A stretch of DNA of 64,000 nt, taken from contig NZ_PGFG01000001.1 in assembly GCF_002797735.1 (NCBI RefSeq), forward strand, positions 1,488,001 to 1,552,000. The letters are read 5' to 3'. Origin of the DNA: Thermoflavifilum aggregans (GTDB lineage Bacteria; Bacteroidota; Bacteroidia; Chitinophagales; Chitinophagaceae). The notes beneath the pieces were generated by a model. That model was not told the DNA's origin, made no database searches, and saw nothing but the letters and a program-made list of their open reading frames with translations. The position numbers and the translations under genes are program-made. The number at the start of each line of letters is the position of its first letter. Positions within the stretch are counted from its first letter, which is position 1. This document shows, one piece after another, positions 28,401 to 35,852 of this stretch.

Positions 28401-29016
28401 CAGCGATACCAGTACCGGTTATCATTATCAGCCTGGCGACATGTATTTTCAGGATATCAACAGCAACCCCCCACCAGGAAAATTTGAAAAACCCGGCCCC
28501 GACAGCCTGATCAATGATAACGATCGCACCTATTTAGGCTCAACCATACCCAGCTTTTATTATGGATTCAATGTAGGCGTGGCATTCAAAGGATTTGATT
28601 TCAGTGCATTCTTTCAGGGTATCGGAGGTGTGAAAAAATACAATGAAGTGCGTGCTGCCGGTGAGGCAATGTCAGATAGCAAGGGAGCCAACCAGTGGGC
28701 TTCAGTGATGAATCGGTGGACGCCTGATCATCCTTCTGCAACCATGCCTCGTGCTGTAATCAATGATCCTGCAGGGTCTACCCGTTTCTCCAGCAGGTGG
28801 ATTGAAAATGCTGGTTTCATGCGGGTAAAAAACATACAGCTGGGATATACATTTAATCGTCGTATGCTGGAGAAATTAGGCTTTATCGAGAGCCTGCGCA
28901 TCTATCTGAGTGCTGTAAATCTATACACATTTACCCAGTGGACAGGCTATGATCCTGAAAATGACAGAAATCCGCCTGCTAGACAATTTCTTGTCGGTGT
29001 AAACGCACAATTTTAA
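25429..29016 (+). CDS. susC: SusC/RagA-family TonB-dependent outer-membrane transporter with STN signalling domain
   Basis: 1195 residues. A signal peptide ends near residue 45. An STN (secretin/TonB N-terminal) domain covers about 48-115 (LTLDLHNIKLKKALSIIE), followed by a CarboxypepD_reg-like domain from about 130 (RGRVTDQSSHQPLVGVTI). The TonB box-like NEVVVIGYG is near 208, the plug (LTGSIASIDSKE, IRGVSTFGYADPLIVIDGVPV, LKDASAAAIYGVRASNGVILITTK) near 220-350, and the rest is a beta barrel. It imports oligosaccharides with SusD. The STN domain and adjacent FecR/sigma genes indicate trans-envelope signalling. The start at 25429 places several basic residues and a hydrophobic stretch as expected; a later ATG at 25495 is possible. 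Confidence 0.95.
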   Translation: MEKIFFLKKFSSCHCCINLLLFMKLTCTFLLLACLQVNAHHVYSQERLTLDLHNIKLKKALSIIEKNSNYRFLYSDRKIPEDAQVNIEARDAGITDVLHQILDPYHLSYKELPDHLIVIGEEGAIDQEIHVRGRVTDQSSHQPLVGVTIKSKYGNQGAITDINGNYEIVVPDTATLVVSFIGYETVEIPVNGRAEINIALKATNQSLNEVVVIGYGARQRKDLTGSIASIDSKEIEKSTAVNPELAMQGRMAGVYVSTPSGNPFDRPTIRIRGVSTFGYADPLIVIDGVPVIEGGASSGYAGDQDIRGPIDIMTLINPDDIESISVLKDASAAAIYGVRASNGVILITTKHGQQGTPRVRFSGYKGIQNAAKTLKLLNTQQYVNLYTEAYKNNPFAPPLPSVFDPNSPDYLGNNGTYDWQKAILNHNADLQDYNISVSGGNPSTTYYFSTGYSRVEGTLKAANLERYTVAANVTSKISKIFEAGINNRIGFERALNNTNGDLWNESTAPPWQPLYDPTNKYGYAPAAAVTFIPNPDLQAPISGTRPVYLNPVPLYIIDSIKLLWGPATRSNPLGLEATNTPTNTFLRELGSAFLQIQPIEGLKFKGTVSVDYYFNLRSLWTAFDSYIFSQTPGNPYSNNDGTSKGSYGERQQRNINLIQEFTAEYTHQFGQHYIDLLFDGTNQWQKWSYTDVSTGQVNSADPNQRNVANLFPWVSGFTGFKPQQLLGYMGRLSYKFGEKYYLDATLRRDGSSVFAPGHRWGWFPSFAVAWRVTQERFWKAPNWLNDLKIRGGWGQLGNKETTQGFAYLSVVSTTPDYALGSGNGDAIGTQVTGAALPNFPNFSLSWERVQTTNIGFDALLFRNSLSLTVEYYDRLTKGIIQSVSLPPNTGIQYPTDLNIGKVSNKGIEVTANYQKQFGKVDFNIGGNFTSNKNRVVSLYNHQPIYAAGGRVQEGYPIGYIYGYKVAGIFQNYDQIRQWRATHADVTIGQSLSDTSTGYHYQPGDMYFQDINSNPPPGKFEKPGPDSLINDNDRTYLGSTIPSFYYGFNVGVAFKGFDFSAFFQGIGGVKKYNEVRAAGEAMSDSKGANQWASVMNRWTPDHPSATMPRAVINDPAGSTRFSSRWIENAGFMRVKNIQLGYTFNRRMLEKLGFIESLRIYLSAVNLYTFTQWTGYDPENDRNPPARQFLVGVNAQF

Positions 29017-29034
29017 TCATTAAAACGATTTCCA

Positions 29035-30552
29035 ATGAAAAAGTTTATGTCAATAGCCATTGGCTTGTGTTTGATGAATATCATCTGGAGCTGCAATGAA
29101 AGCAAACTGAATGTGGCTCCGACAGGCCCTACGGAGAATGATTATTTCTCCACGCAAGATGAATTTCAACGAGCGGTATATGGCGTGTATGCTAAACTGA
29201 GTGATTTATACTGGTATAATGCAGGGGGTTTTGTTACTCCCATCTGGTATTTGCCCGGAGATGATATTACTGTGGGTGCCAACAGTACATACGAAACTTT
29301 TGGCAGCATTCAGCCCAGTGATGGGCAGCTTAATTATTTTTATACTGCCTGTTACCAGCTCATTGCCCGTGCCAATGTGGTATTACAAAAAATCCGGGAA
29401 GTAGAGCCCGGAATATACACCGATGCAAATCTGAAAAATTACAATTATGGTGAGGCTCTGTTTCTTCGTGCATTGATGTATTACTATTTGTGGAATGTAT
29501 TTGGAACTGCTCCTTTGGATACTGTACGGGTGACCACTACCGATCAGATTTATCCGCCGAGTACCAAAGGTACAGAGTTGCTTGACCAGGCTATCAAAGA
29601 TCTTACAGAAGCAGCTACCCTGCTGCCCAAGCAGTGGGATAATGCCAACCGGGGAAGAGTTACGGCCAATGGAGCCTATGGTTTGCTGGGGAAATGCCTG
29701 GTTTTCAGGGCTACTGTCAATAAAAGCACGGCCGACTATCAGGCAGCTATTCAGGCTTTTAACCAGATTGATACAAGCATCACTCATCTGGTACCCAATT
29801 TTGCAGACAATTTTTCTCCTAATACAGAAAATAATGCCGAGTCATTGTTTGAATTTCAGGCCAGTCAACCTTCTGGATTTGATAATGTGTGGTTGCCCAA
29901 TGATTTTGACAATGCTGTAGGGAGTATGTCGACATACTGGGGTTTTTACAGCAACAGCTTTGCACAATTTGGCCAACCACCTTTCATTGCTACAGATAAA
30001 TTGCTTTATTCCTTTGATCCGCAGGACCCCAGGCTTCCGCTTACCATTGATACTACAAAAGGAGATGTGTTCCTGCATCGGGCCTTTCTTAAATATGTAA
30101 CACCCGATAAGCTTACTCAGTCAGGAGTAGGATCAGCAAATAATCCACGTATTCTTCGTTATGCGGATGTGTTGCTGCTCAAGGCTGAAGCCATCCTTCA
30201 GTCGGGTGGATCCACCAAAGATGCAATTGATCTGATCAATGAAGTGCGGACACGCGCCCGTAATATGAGTAACACCGGGCAACCTGCAAATTATAATGAT
30301 CTGGTGACGGATAAGAATCAGATTATGCAATGGATTATGAAAGAACGGTTGATTGAGCTGGCAGGTGAGGGGCAAAGGTGGTGGGATCTTCGCCGGTGGG
30401 CCCTTGCTGGCATAATTACACTGGATAATGCATTTTTTAGTTCTGCGATACCTGATGCTATGTCGTTTCAGTCGCCTAAACACCTGAATTTTCCGATTCC
30501 ATCTTCTGAAGTGGATGTGAATCCGAATATTGTTCAGAATCCTGGTTATTAA
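29035..30552 (+). CDS. susD: SusD/RagB-family glycan-binding lipoprotein
   Basis: 505 residues. A lipoprotein signal ends at the cysteine in IIWSCNES (near residue 20). TPR-like helices and the C-terminal family pieces follow, including ILRYADVLLLKAEAILQSGG, IDLINEVRTRAR and MKERLIELAGEGQRWWDLRRW. It sits on the outer-membrane surface and closes over the SusC barrel to capture glycan. It starts 18 bases after susC. Confidence 0.95.
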   Translation: MKKFMSIAIGLCLMNIIWSCNESKLNVAPTGPTENDYFSTQDEFQRAVYGVYAKLSDLYWYNAGGFVTPIWYLPGDDITVGANSTYETFGSIQPSDGQLNYFYTACYQLIARANVVLQKIREVEPGIYTDANLKNYNYGEALFLRALMYYYLWNVFGTAPLDTVRVTTTDQIYPPSTKGTELLDQAIKDLTEAATLLPKQWDNANRGRVTANGAYGLLGKCLVFRATVNKSTADYQAAIQAFNQIDTSITHLVPNFADNFSPNTENNAESLFEFQASQPSGFDNVWLPNDFDNAVGSMSTYWGFYSNSFAQFGQPPFIATDKLLYSFDPQDPRLPLTIDTTKGDVFLHRAFLKYVTPDKLTQSGVGSANNPRILRYADVLLLKAEAILQSGGSTKDAIDLINEVRTRARNMSNTGQPANYNDLVTDKNQIMQWIMKERLIELAGEGQRWWDLRRWALAGIITLDNAFFSSAIPDAMSFQSPKHLNFPIPSSEVDVNPNIVQNPGY

Positions 30553-30580
30553 ATGTACAACTGTGTAAGTCGCATAGCCC

Positions 30581-30606
30581 CGAAGCTTCTTGTCCAGGAA
30601 GCTTCG
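30581..30606 (+). terminator. Hairpin after susD
   Basis: CGAAGCTTC and GAAGCTTCG form a nine-base stem with an eight-base loop 28 bases after the susD stop, followed by the moderately T-rich TTATTTC. Confidence 0.6.
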
Positions 30607-30861
30607 TTATTTCATCATGCCTGAAATATTATATAACTAAAAAATTATAACATATGAAACACAATTTTCACTGATACTTGTATGCATTCCTGCTGCTCAT
30701 TCTTAGAGAGACCAGGGGTTTAAGCATTTTACCATACACACACTTAAACATTCAATTCTGCATATGAAAAATTAAAAATCAATGGATTTTGTTACACATA
30801 TGAGATGCATCAGTGGGTTTCAATGGTTTTATGCACAATCATAAGGAGTTAAGTCAGACAC

Positions 30862-30883
30862 GGGCTTCCTGTCCAGGAGGCCC
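30862..30883 (+). terminator. Second hairpin, upstream of GH30
   Basis: GGGCTTCC and GGAGGCCC (one G-T pair) form a stem around TGTCCA, followed after CCTG by TTTTGTTT. The core differs from the first hairpin at only two of sixteen bases. It ends about 50 bases before the GH30 ATG. Confidence 0.55.
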
Positions 30884-30933
30884 CCTGTTTTGTTTAACAG
30901 AAAAAAATTTGTTGTATTTAAATCCATACAATC

Positions 30934-32577
30934 ATGAAAAACTTGATTTTGATATTGGGTATGATACCACTCATTTGTCATGGCTGCAAGAAAAATACTT
31001 CATCGTCTAATCATCCGCCGGTTGTGCAGCAGGTAACGGTACAACTGCTTGCAGACAGCCCTGCATTTACCTTTCAGTTTGTGGCTACAGCAACAGATCA
31101 GGACTTACAGTCTTTAAGTTATATCTGGGATTTTGGCGATGGAACGGTAAAGCAAGGCGGTTCGCAACAGACCCATCGTTTTAATCCGGGAAGCAATTAT
31201 ACGGTTCAGGTGAAAGCTACGGATGGACAATTGACCTCTGCTCCCTATTCGGTGCAGGTGTCCACACAAACCACGCAGATAAATATTGATTTAAATCAAA
31301 GTTATCAGACTATAACCGGTTTTGGTGGATTTGGTATGCAAAATCAAACATGGACCAATGGGCCATTTGCAGATCAACGATATATCAATGACCTGTTGAA
31401 TGACCTGGGATTATCCATGATTCGAGTGGATCTGCCATTCAATTTTGAATTGCATCCCGGTTATTTCAACATAGATACACCCGCGGCTGACCGTCAGCCC
31501 CTGAATGTATATTTTCCTTTTTTACAGGCCATGCAGCAGGCAGGTGTTAAAATCATTGCATCTGTATGGAGCCCGCCAGCATGGATGAAGTCAAACGGAA
31601 GAATTGATAATGGTACAGGTAATCAGGCGTCAGCACCGGATTACAATCCTAATCCCGGGCCAAATGACAATGAATTAAGGCTGGATATGTATGATGATTT
31701 TGCGCACATGTGTGCCGTGTATGTACAGGTGTTAAAACAACACGGCATTGATTTGTATGCTTTGAGTATCCAGAATGAACCCCGCTTTTCCGAATGGTAT
31801 GAATCCTGTGTATATGATGGACAGGCTTTGCATAATTTGTTGAAAATTGTGGGTGATACTTTTCAACAAAGAGGTTATCAAACCAAATTGTTTATACCTG
31901 AAGATATTGGATGGCTGGATGGTATCAAAAAGATAGTGATGCCCTCTCTGCAGGACCCTGCTACCTTACCTTATGTGGGTGCAATAGCCGTACATGGATA
32001 TGCATTTGATGGCGTTACAGCTAATTCGCCCGATGCCCAGACCTGGAAAACCATGTACAGCTGGGGGGCACCTTATGGCATTCCCTTGTGGATGACAGAA
32101 ACTTCGGGGTTTTCAGATGATTGGAATGGTGCTATGCAACTCGCCAATGCTATGTATATCGCTTTGCAGTACGGAAATATTTCAGCATGGTTATTCTGGA
32201 CAATCAGTACATCTCAGATAGATGCCTACAGCCTTATGGATGTGAATGGGAATAAAAGTTTAAGATATTATGTATCCAAAAATTTTTATAAATACATCAG
32301 ACCTGGATATATACGTGCTGATGCATCAGCATCCGATACCAGTACACATATTTATCCACTTGTATTTAAAGATCCGCTGGCACAACATATTACTATTGTA
32401 CTTATCAATGATGGGAAAGATCAGGCTGTTGAACTTAATGGAAATGGATTGCCGGTTCAATTTGTTCAATATATTACCAGTGCTACTCAGAAATTTGATT
32501 CAATCGGTTTGGTCAATGTTCGGCAAGCTATACTTTTACCAGCTTCCAGTGTAACTACATTGTATGGCAGCTATTGA
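30934..32577 (+). CDS. Lipoprotein glycoside hydrolase family 30 with PKD-like domain
   Basis: 547 residues. A lipoprotein signal ends at the cysteine in LICHGCKK (residue 18). A PKD-like domain spans about 30-110 (YIWDFGDGT). A (beta/alpha)8 barrel of GH30 type follows, from TITGFGGFGMQNQTW near 125, with SVWSPPAWMKSNG near 210. The acid/base is Glu282 in SIQNEPRF and the nucleophile Glu389 in WMTETSGF. The C-terminal beta domain closes the protein. Family members are retaining endo- or exo-hydrolases on xylan, beta-1,6-glucan or related chains; the subfamily is not assigned here. Expected on the cell surface or facing the periplasm. Confidence 0.88.
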   Translation: MKNLILILGMIPLICHGCKKNTSSSNHPPVVQQVTVQLLADSPAFTFQFVATATDQDLQSLSYIWDFGDGTVKQGGSQQTHRFNPGSNYTVQVKATDGQLTSAPYSVQVSTQTTQINIDLNQSYQTITGFGGFGMQNQTWTNGPFADQRYINDLLNDLGLSMIRVDLPFNFELHPGYFNIDTPAADRQPLNVYFPFLQAMQQAGVKIIASVWSPPAWMKSNGRIDNGTGNQASAPDYNPNPGPNDNELRLDMYDDFAHMCAVYVQVLKQHGIDLYALSIQNEPRFSEWYESCVYDGQALHNLLKIVGDTFQQRGYQTKLFIPEDIGWLDGIKKIVMPSLQDPATLPYVGAIAVHGYAFDGVTANSPDAQTWKTMYSWGAPYGIPLWMTETSGFSDDWNGAMQLANAMYIALQYGNISAWLFWTISTSQIDAYSLMDVNGNKSLRYYVSKNFYKYIRPGYIRADASASDTSTHIYPLVFKDPLAQHITIVLINDGKDQAVELNGNGLPVQFVQYITSATQKFDSIGLVNVRQAILLPASSVTTLYGSY

Positions 32578-32644
32578 AAATGAATACTATGATATTAACC
32601 CAGTAAATCATATAAAAATAAGTCTTTGACAAAATTAGATTATC

Positions 32645-34921
32645 ATGAAGTTAAAAATGTTGTTTATTCTCCGTACGATCTGGATTTATATTTGTCTATT
32701 TTGTTTACCTTTTTCTTTTTTGCTATTTAGCTTTTCTGAAACCGCACAAAGTCAGCCCCTTGCCGCACGCATAAGCATGTACCAAGGTAAACCTGCGATC
32801 TGGATTAACGATGAGCCTGTTTATCCGATGATTTATGCACTTCCTGATGTACCGGGTGGACGTTGGGCGTGGTATGAAATTCCCAGGCATACCATTCAAA
32901 CATTTTGTGAGCAGGGCATAAGGATATATCAGGTTGATATATTTTTTGATCAATTATGGAGAAAGGATGGTACCTTCTCAATAGATACTCTGAAAAGGCA
33001 GATTAGAGGAGTTTTGTCTGTTTGTCCCAAGGCTGCAATTATGCTTCGGTTTCATGTAAATGCGCCTAAATGGTGGATTACGGAACACCCAGGAGAAAAT
33101 ACACTTTATGCAGATATTAAACCTCAGCCTGATTACAGTTGGGGAATACAGCGCATTATTGAAGATGATGTGGAAGAGCCAACTAGACCCAGCCTGGCCT
33201 CTGATTTATGGAAAAAGGAGGCAGGGGATAGATTAAAACAAATGTTGCATTTGCTTGCCCGCACACCCGAAGGGAATTCCTTAATCGGTATTCAGATAGC
33301 TTGTGGAGTCTATGGAGAATGGCATTACTGGGGATTTAATAACCATGAGCCTGATACCAGCAAGCCTATGAAAATATATTTTCAAAACTGGTTAAGGAAT
33401 AAATATCATGATGTGAAAAACTTGAGATTTGCATGGCATGATCCACATATTGATTTTGATCAGGTTACAGTTCCTGGTTTGTATGAACGCAAACATACAA
33501 CAGCAGGTATTTTCCGAGATCCTCAGCAGGAGCAAAAAATAATTGACTATTATGAGGCTCAGCATCAAGTGGTTGCCGATGATATTTTGTATTTCTGCAA
33601 AATTGTAAAGGATAACTGGCCACGCCCCATCATTACTGGTGCGTTTTATGGATACTTTTTTGCTGTATTCGGAAGGGAAGCCGCAGGTGGACATTTGGCT
33701 GTTGAACGGGTTTTAAGCTCACCCTATATTGATTTTCTTGCGGGACCAAGAACCTATTACCCGAATGCTGAAGCAGCAGGCGATCCCTATCGTTCGAGGA
33801 GTCTTATCTTATCATGCTTGTTACACCAAAAACTTTGGCTTGATGAAATGGATGATCAACCCCATCTGCTTAGCTGGAAAGATTCTTCGTACATGCAAAG
33901 CGTTAGAGAAGCCACAGCTACCACACTTCGCAACATATCGTTTACTCTGACAAAGGGAATGGGATTCTGGTTTTATGATTTCGGGCCTTCCGGATTTAAC
34001 GGCGGTCCAAGATTGACAAACCATGGGGTGGTTGGCTGGTGGGATGACCCTTACGTGATGCAGATGATTGGGAAGTTCAAAAAATTTGCAGAACAACAAT
34101 ATCAGAAACCCTATCACAGCGATGCCGATGTATTGCTGGTGTTTGATACACGTACTTTTTATTACATGGGAAGTGACAAAACGCAAACCTTTCTCACCCA
34201 TTTTGCAGATAACTGGCTGCCTCTGGCTGTTTTCAGAAGCGGTGCAGTTCATGATGTAATACATATTGACGATCTCCCACTTTTGGATCTTACTCCATAT
34301 AAGGTAGTGATATTCGTAAACACCTTTGTCCTGAATGATAAACAAAAACAATTTATTCATGATCATGTAGAAAAAGACCATCGGCATGTGGTGTGGATTT
34401 ATGCACCGGGATACTGCAATGGCACATATCTTTCAGATAGCCTGATTTCTGATGTGGTACACATGCACATTGATAAAGTGAAAAATGAAAAACCAGTAAC
34501 AGTCCAGATTGATTCGTCCATTGTTCCTGGTCTACAGTTTTCTGTGTGGAGTACACCTGTGGATCCTGCATTTTACGTAAATGATCATGAGGCGAAATCA
34601 ATAGGCTCTTATTTGCATACGAATCTAACAGCATTTGCTGTAAGGAATTTTCCTGACTTTACCTCCTGGTATGTTTCTCTACCGTTTGATGATGTTCGCC
34701 TGGTGCAATACATTTTTCAAAAGGCTGGTGTACATTTCTATAATAAATCTGGCGACGATATTTTTTATGCAGCCAGCGGTTTACTGGTTATACACACAAA
34801 AACAGGAGGCCATCAAACCATCTCCCTTAAAAATGGAAGGGTGGTGAATATCAATCTTTCACCTTTATCTACAAACATACTAGATGCGGAAACCGGTGAA
34901 ATAGTATTTTCAAACTTTTAA
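32645..34921 (+). CDS. Secreted GH42-like (clan GH-A) beta-galactosidase-type hydrolase
   Basis: 758 residues with a signal peptide (hydrophobic about 8-33, cleaved after TAQSQ). The catalytic barrel contains PVYPMIYALPDVPGG near 60. The probable acid/base is Glu225 in GVYGEWHYWGF and the probable nucleophile Glu401 in KLWLDEMDD. A middle domain (about 500-620, VLLVFDTRTFYYMG) resembles the trimerisation (class I glutamine amidotransferase-like) domain of GH42, and a small beta domain ends the chain. Similarity to characterised GH42 looks distant, so the substrate may not be a beta-galactoside. It is three bases upstream of the deacetylase gene. Confidence 0.7.
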   Translation: MKLKMLFILRTIWIYICLFCLPFSFLLFSFSETAQSQPLAARISMYQGKPAIWINDEPVYPMIYALPDVPGGRWAWYEIPRHTIQTFCEQGIRIYQVDIFFDQLWRKDGTFSIDTLKRQIRGVLSVCPKAAIMLRFHVNAPKWWITEHPGENTLYADIKPQPDYSWGIQRIIEDDVEEPTRPSLASDLWKKEAGDRLKQMLHLLARTPEGNSLIGIQIACGVYGEWHYWGFNNHEPDTSKPMKIYFQNWLRNKYHDVKNLRFAWHDPHIDFDQVTVPGLYERKHTTAGIFRDPQQEQKIIDYYEAQHQVVADDILYFCKIVKDNWPRPIITGAFYGYFFAVFGREAAGGHLAVERVLSSPYIDFLAGPRTYYPNAEAAGDPYRSRSLILSCLLHQKLWLDEMDDQPHLLSWKDSSYMQSVREATATTLRNISFTLTKGMGFWFYDFGPSGFNGGPRLTNHGVVGWWDDPYVMQMIGKFKKFAEQQYQKPYHSDADVLLVFDTRTFYYMGSDKTQTFLTHFADNWLPLAVFRSGAVHDVIHIDDLPLLDLTPYKVVIFVNTFVLNDKQKQFIHDHVEKDHRHVVWIYAPGYCNGTYLSDSLISDVVHMHIDKVKNEKPVTVQIDSSIVPGLQFSVWSTPVDPAFYVNDHEAKSIGSYLHTNLTAFAVRNFPDFTSWYVSLPFDDVRLVQYIFQKAGVHFYNKSGDDIFYAASGLLVIHTKTGGHQTISLKNGRVVNINLSPLSTNILDAETGEIVFSNF

Positions 34922-34924
34922 GCT

Positions 34925-35818
34925 ATGTTTATTTTTCTCTATCGTTCATCTTTACATTGCAGCAGAATATATTGTATGCTGATTTTTTCTATTTTATGCA
35001 TAAGATTACCTCTTTCTGCACAACATAAACAATCTGTTTATTTGCTTGTAAGGGGTGATGATATGGGAATTACCCACGCTACCAATGTGGCCTGCATGGA
35101 AGCGTATGAAAGAGGATGGATGAAAAGTGTTGAAGTAATTGTGCCGGCTCCATGGTTTCCCGAAGCTGTGCGCATGCTGCGTGCTCATCCGGATCTCGAT
35201 GTAGGTGTTCATCTGGCATTGACAAGTGAATGGGACAACATCAAATGGCGCCCGCTAACCTGCGCGCCCTCTTTAACAGATTCGGCAGGATATTTTTTTC
35301 CCGTGATATGGCCAAATGAATACTATGATTCCTCAAGTGCTCTGATCAAACATCCCTGGAAACTGGATGAAGTAGCACAAGAGCTTGATCGTCAGATCAC
35401 ACTAGCCCAGCAGACTATTCCGCAGCTTTCTCATGTGAGTTATCATATGGGTTGTAATGATATGAATCCTGCTGTGCAACGTGTAATTGATAGCTTGGCA
35501 AAATTGCATGGATTATATGTGAACATGTCCGAAGTGCAATCGGTGAGCTACTCAGGGCCTCATCGTACATTCACAGAAAAAATTCATAGCTTTATCCGAA
35601 TGATTCAACAATTAAAACCTGGTATTTATTTGTTTCTTGATCATCCTTCCTTAAATAACAATGAAATGAAGGCCGTTCATATGAAAGGATATGAAGACGT
35701 AGCGGAAGATCGGCAAGGAGTCACAGATTTGTTTACAAATAAGCAGGTGTATAAGACGCTGCAAGCATCAGGTATTGAGCTGATTGATTATAAATGGTTA
35801 AAAGCCCATCAGCAGTAG
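34925..35818 (+). CDS. YdjC/ChbG-family carbohydrate deacetylase, secreted
   Basis: 297 residues with a signal peptide (hydrophobic 15-32, SAQ cleavage). The metal motif RGDDMGITHATN follows, then DVGVHLALTSEWDNIKWRP with the conserved histidine, and SHVSYHMGCNDM with a further histidine. ChbG removes acetyl groups from N-acetylated chito-oligosaccharides. The target here is unknown, but secretion and position in the locus argue for a sugar deacetylase acting in the periplasm or outside. The short overlap-like spacing (three bases) to the GH42-like gene suggests tight co-expression. Confidence 0.82.
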   Translation: MFIFLYRSSLHCSRIYCMLIFSILCIRLPLSAQHKQSVYLLVRGDDMGITHATNVACMEAYERGWMKSVEVIVPAPWFPEAVRMLRAHPDLDVGVHLALTSEWDNIKWRPLTCAPSLTDSAGYFFPVIWPNEYYDSSSALIKHPWKLDEVAQELDRQITLAQQTIPQLSHVSYHMGCNDMNPAVQRVIDSLAKLHGLYVNMSEVQSVSYSGPHRTFTEKIHSFIRMIQQLKPGIYLFLDHPSLNNNEMKAVHMKGYEDVAEDRQGVTDLFTNKQVYKTLQASGIELIDYKWLKAHQQ

Positions 35819-35852
35819 AAAAAGTTGTTTTATATAATTGCTATCTTGTATC

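Larger units (their letters stand above)
30553..30933. other. 381-base gap between susD and GH30 with two related hairpins
   Basis: No intact gene. It holds hairpins at 30581-30606 and 30862-30883 with similar cores. From 30654 a short frame reads MKHNFH, stop, YLYAFLLLIL, which resembles a lipoprotein or signal-peptide start broken by one TGA. This is where a surface glycan-binding protein gene often sits in such loci. Confidence 0.5.
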
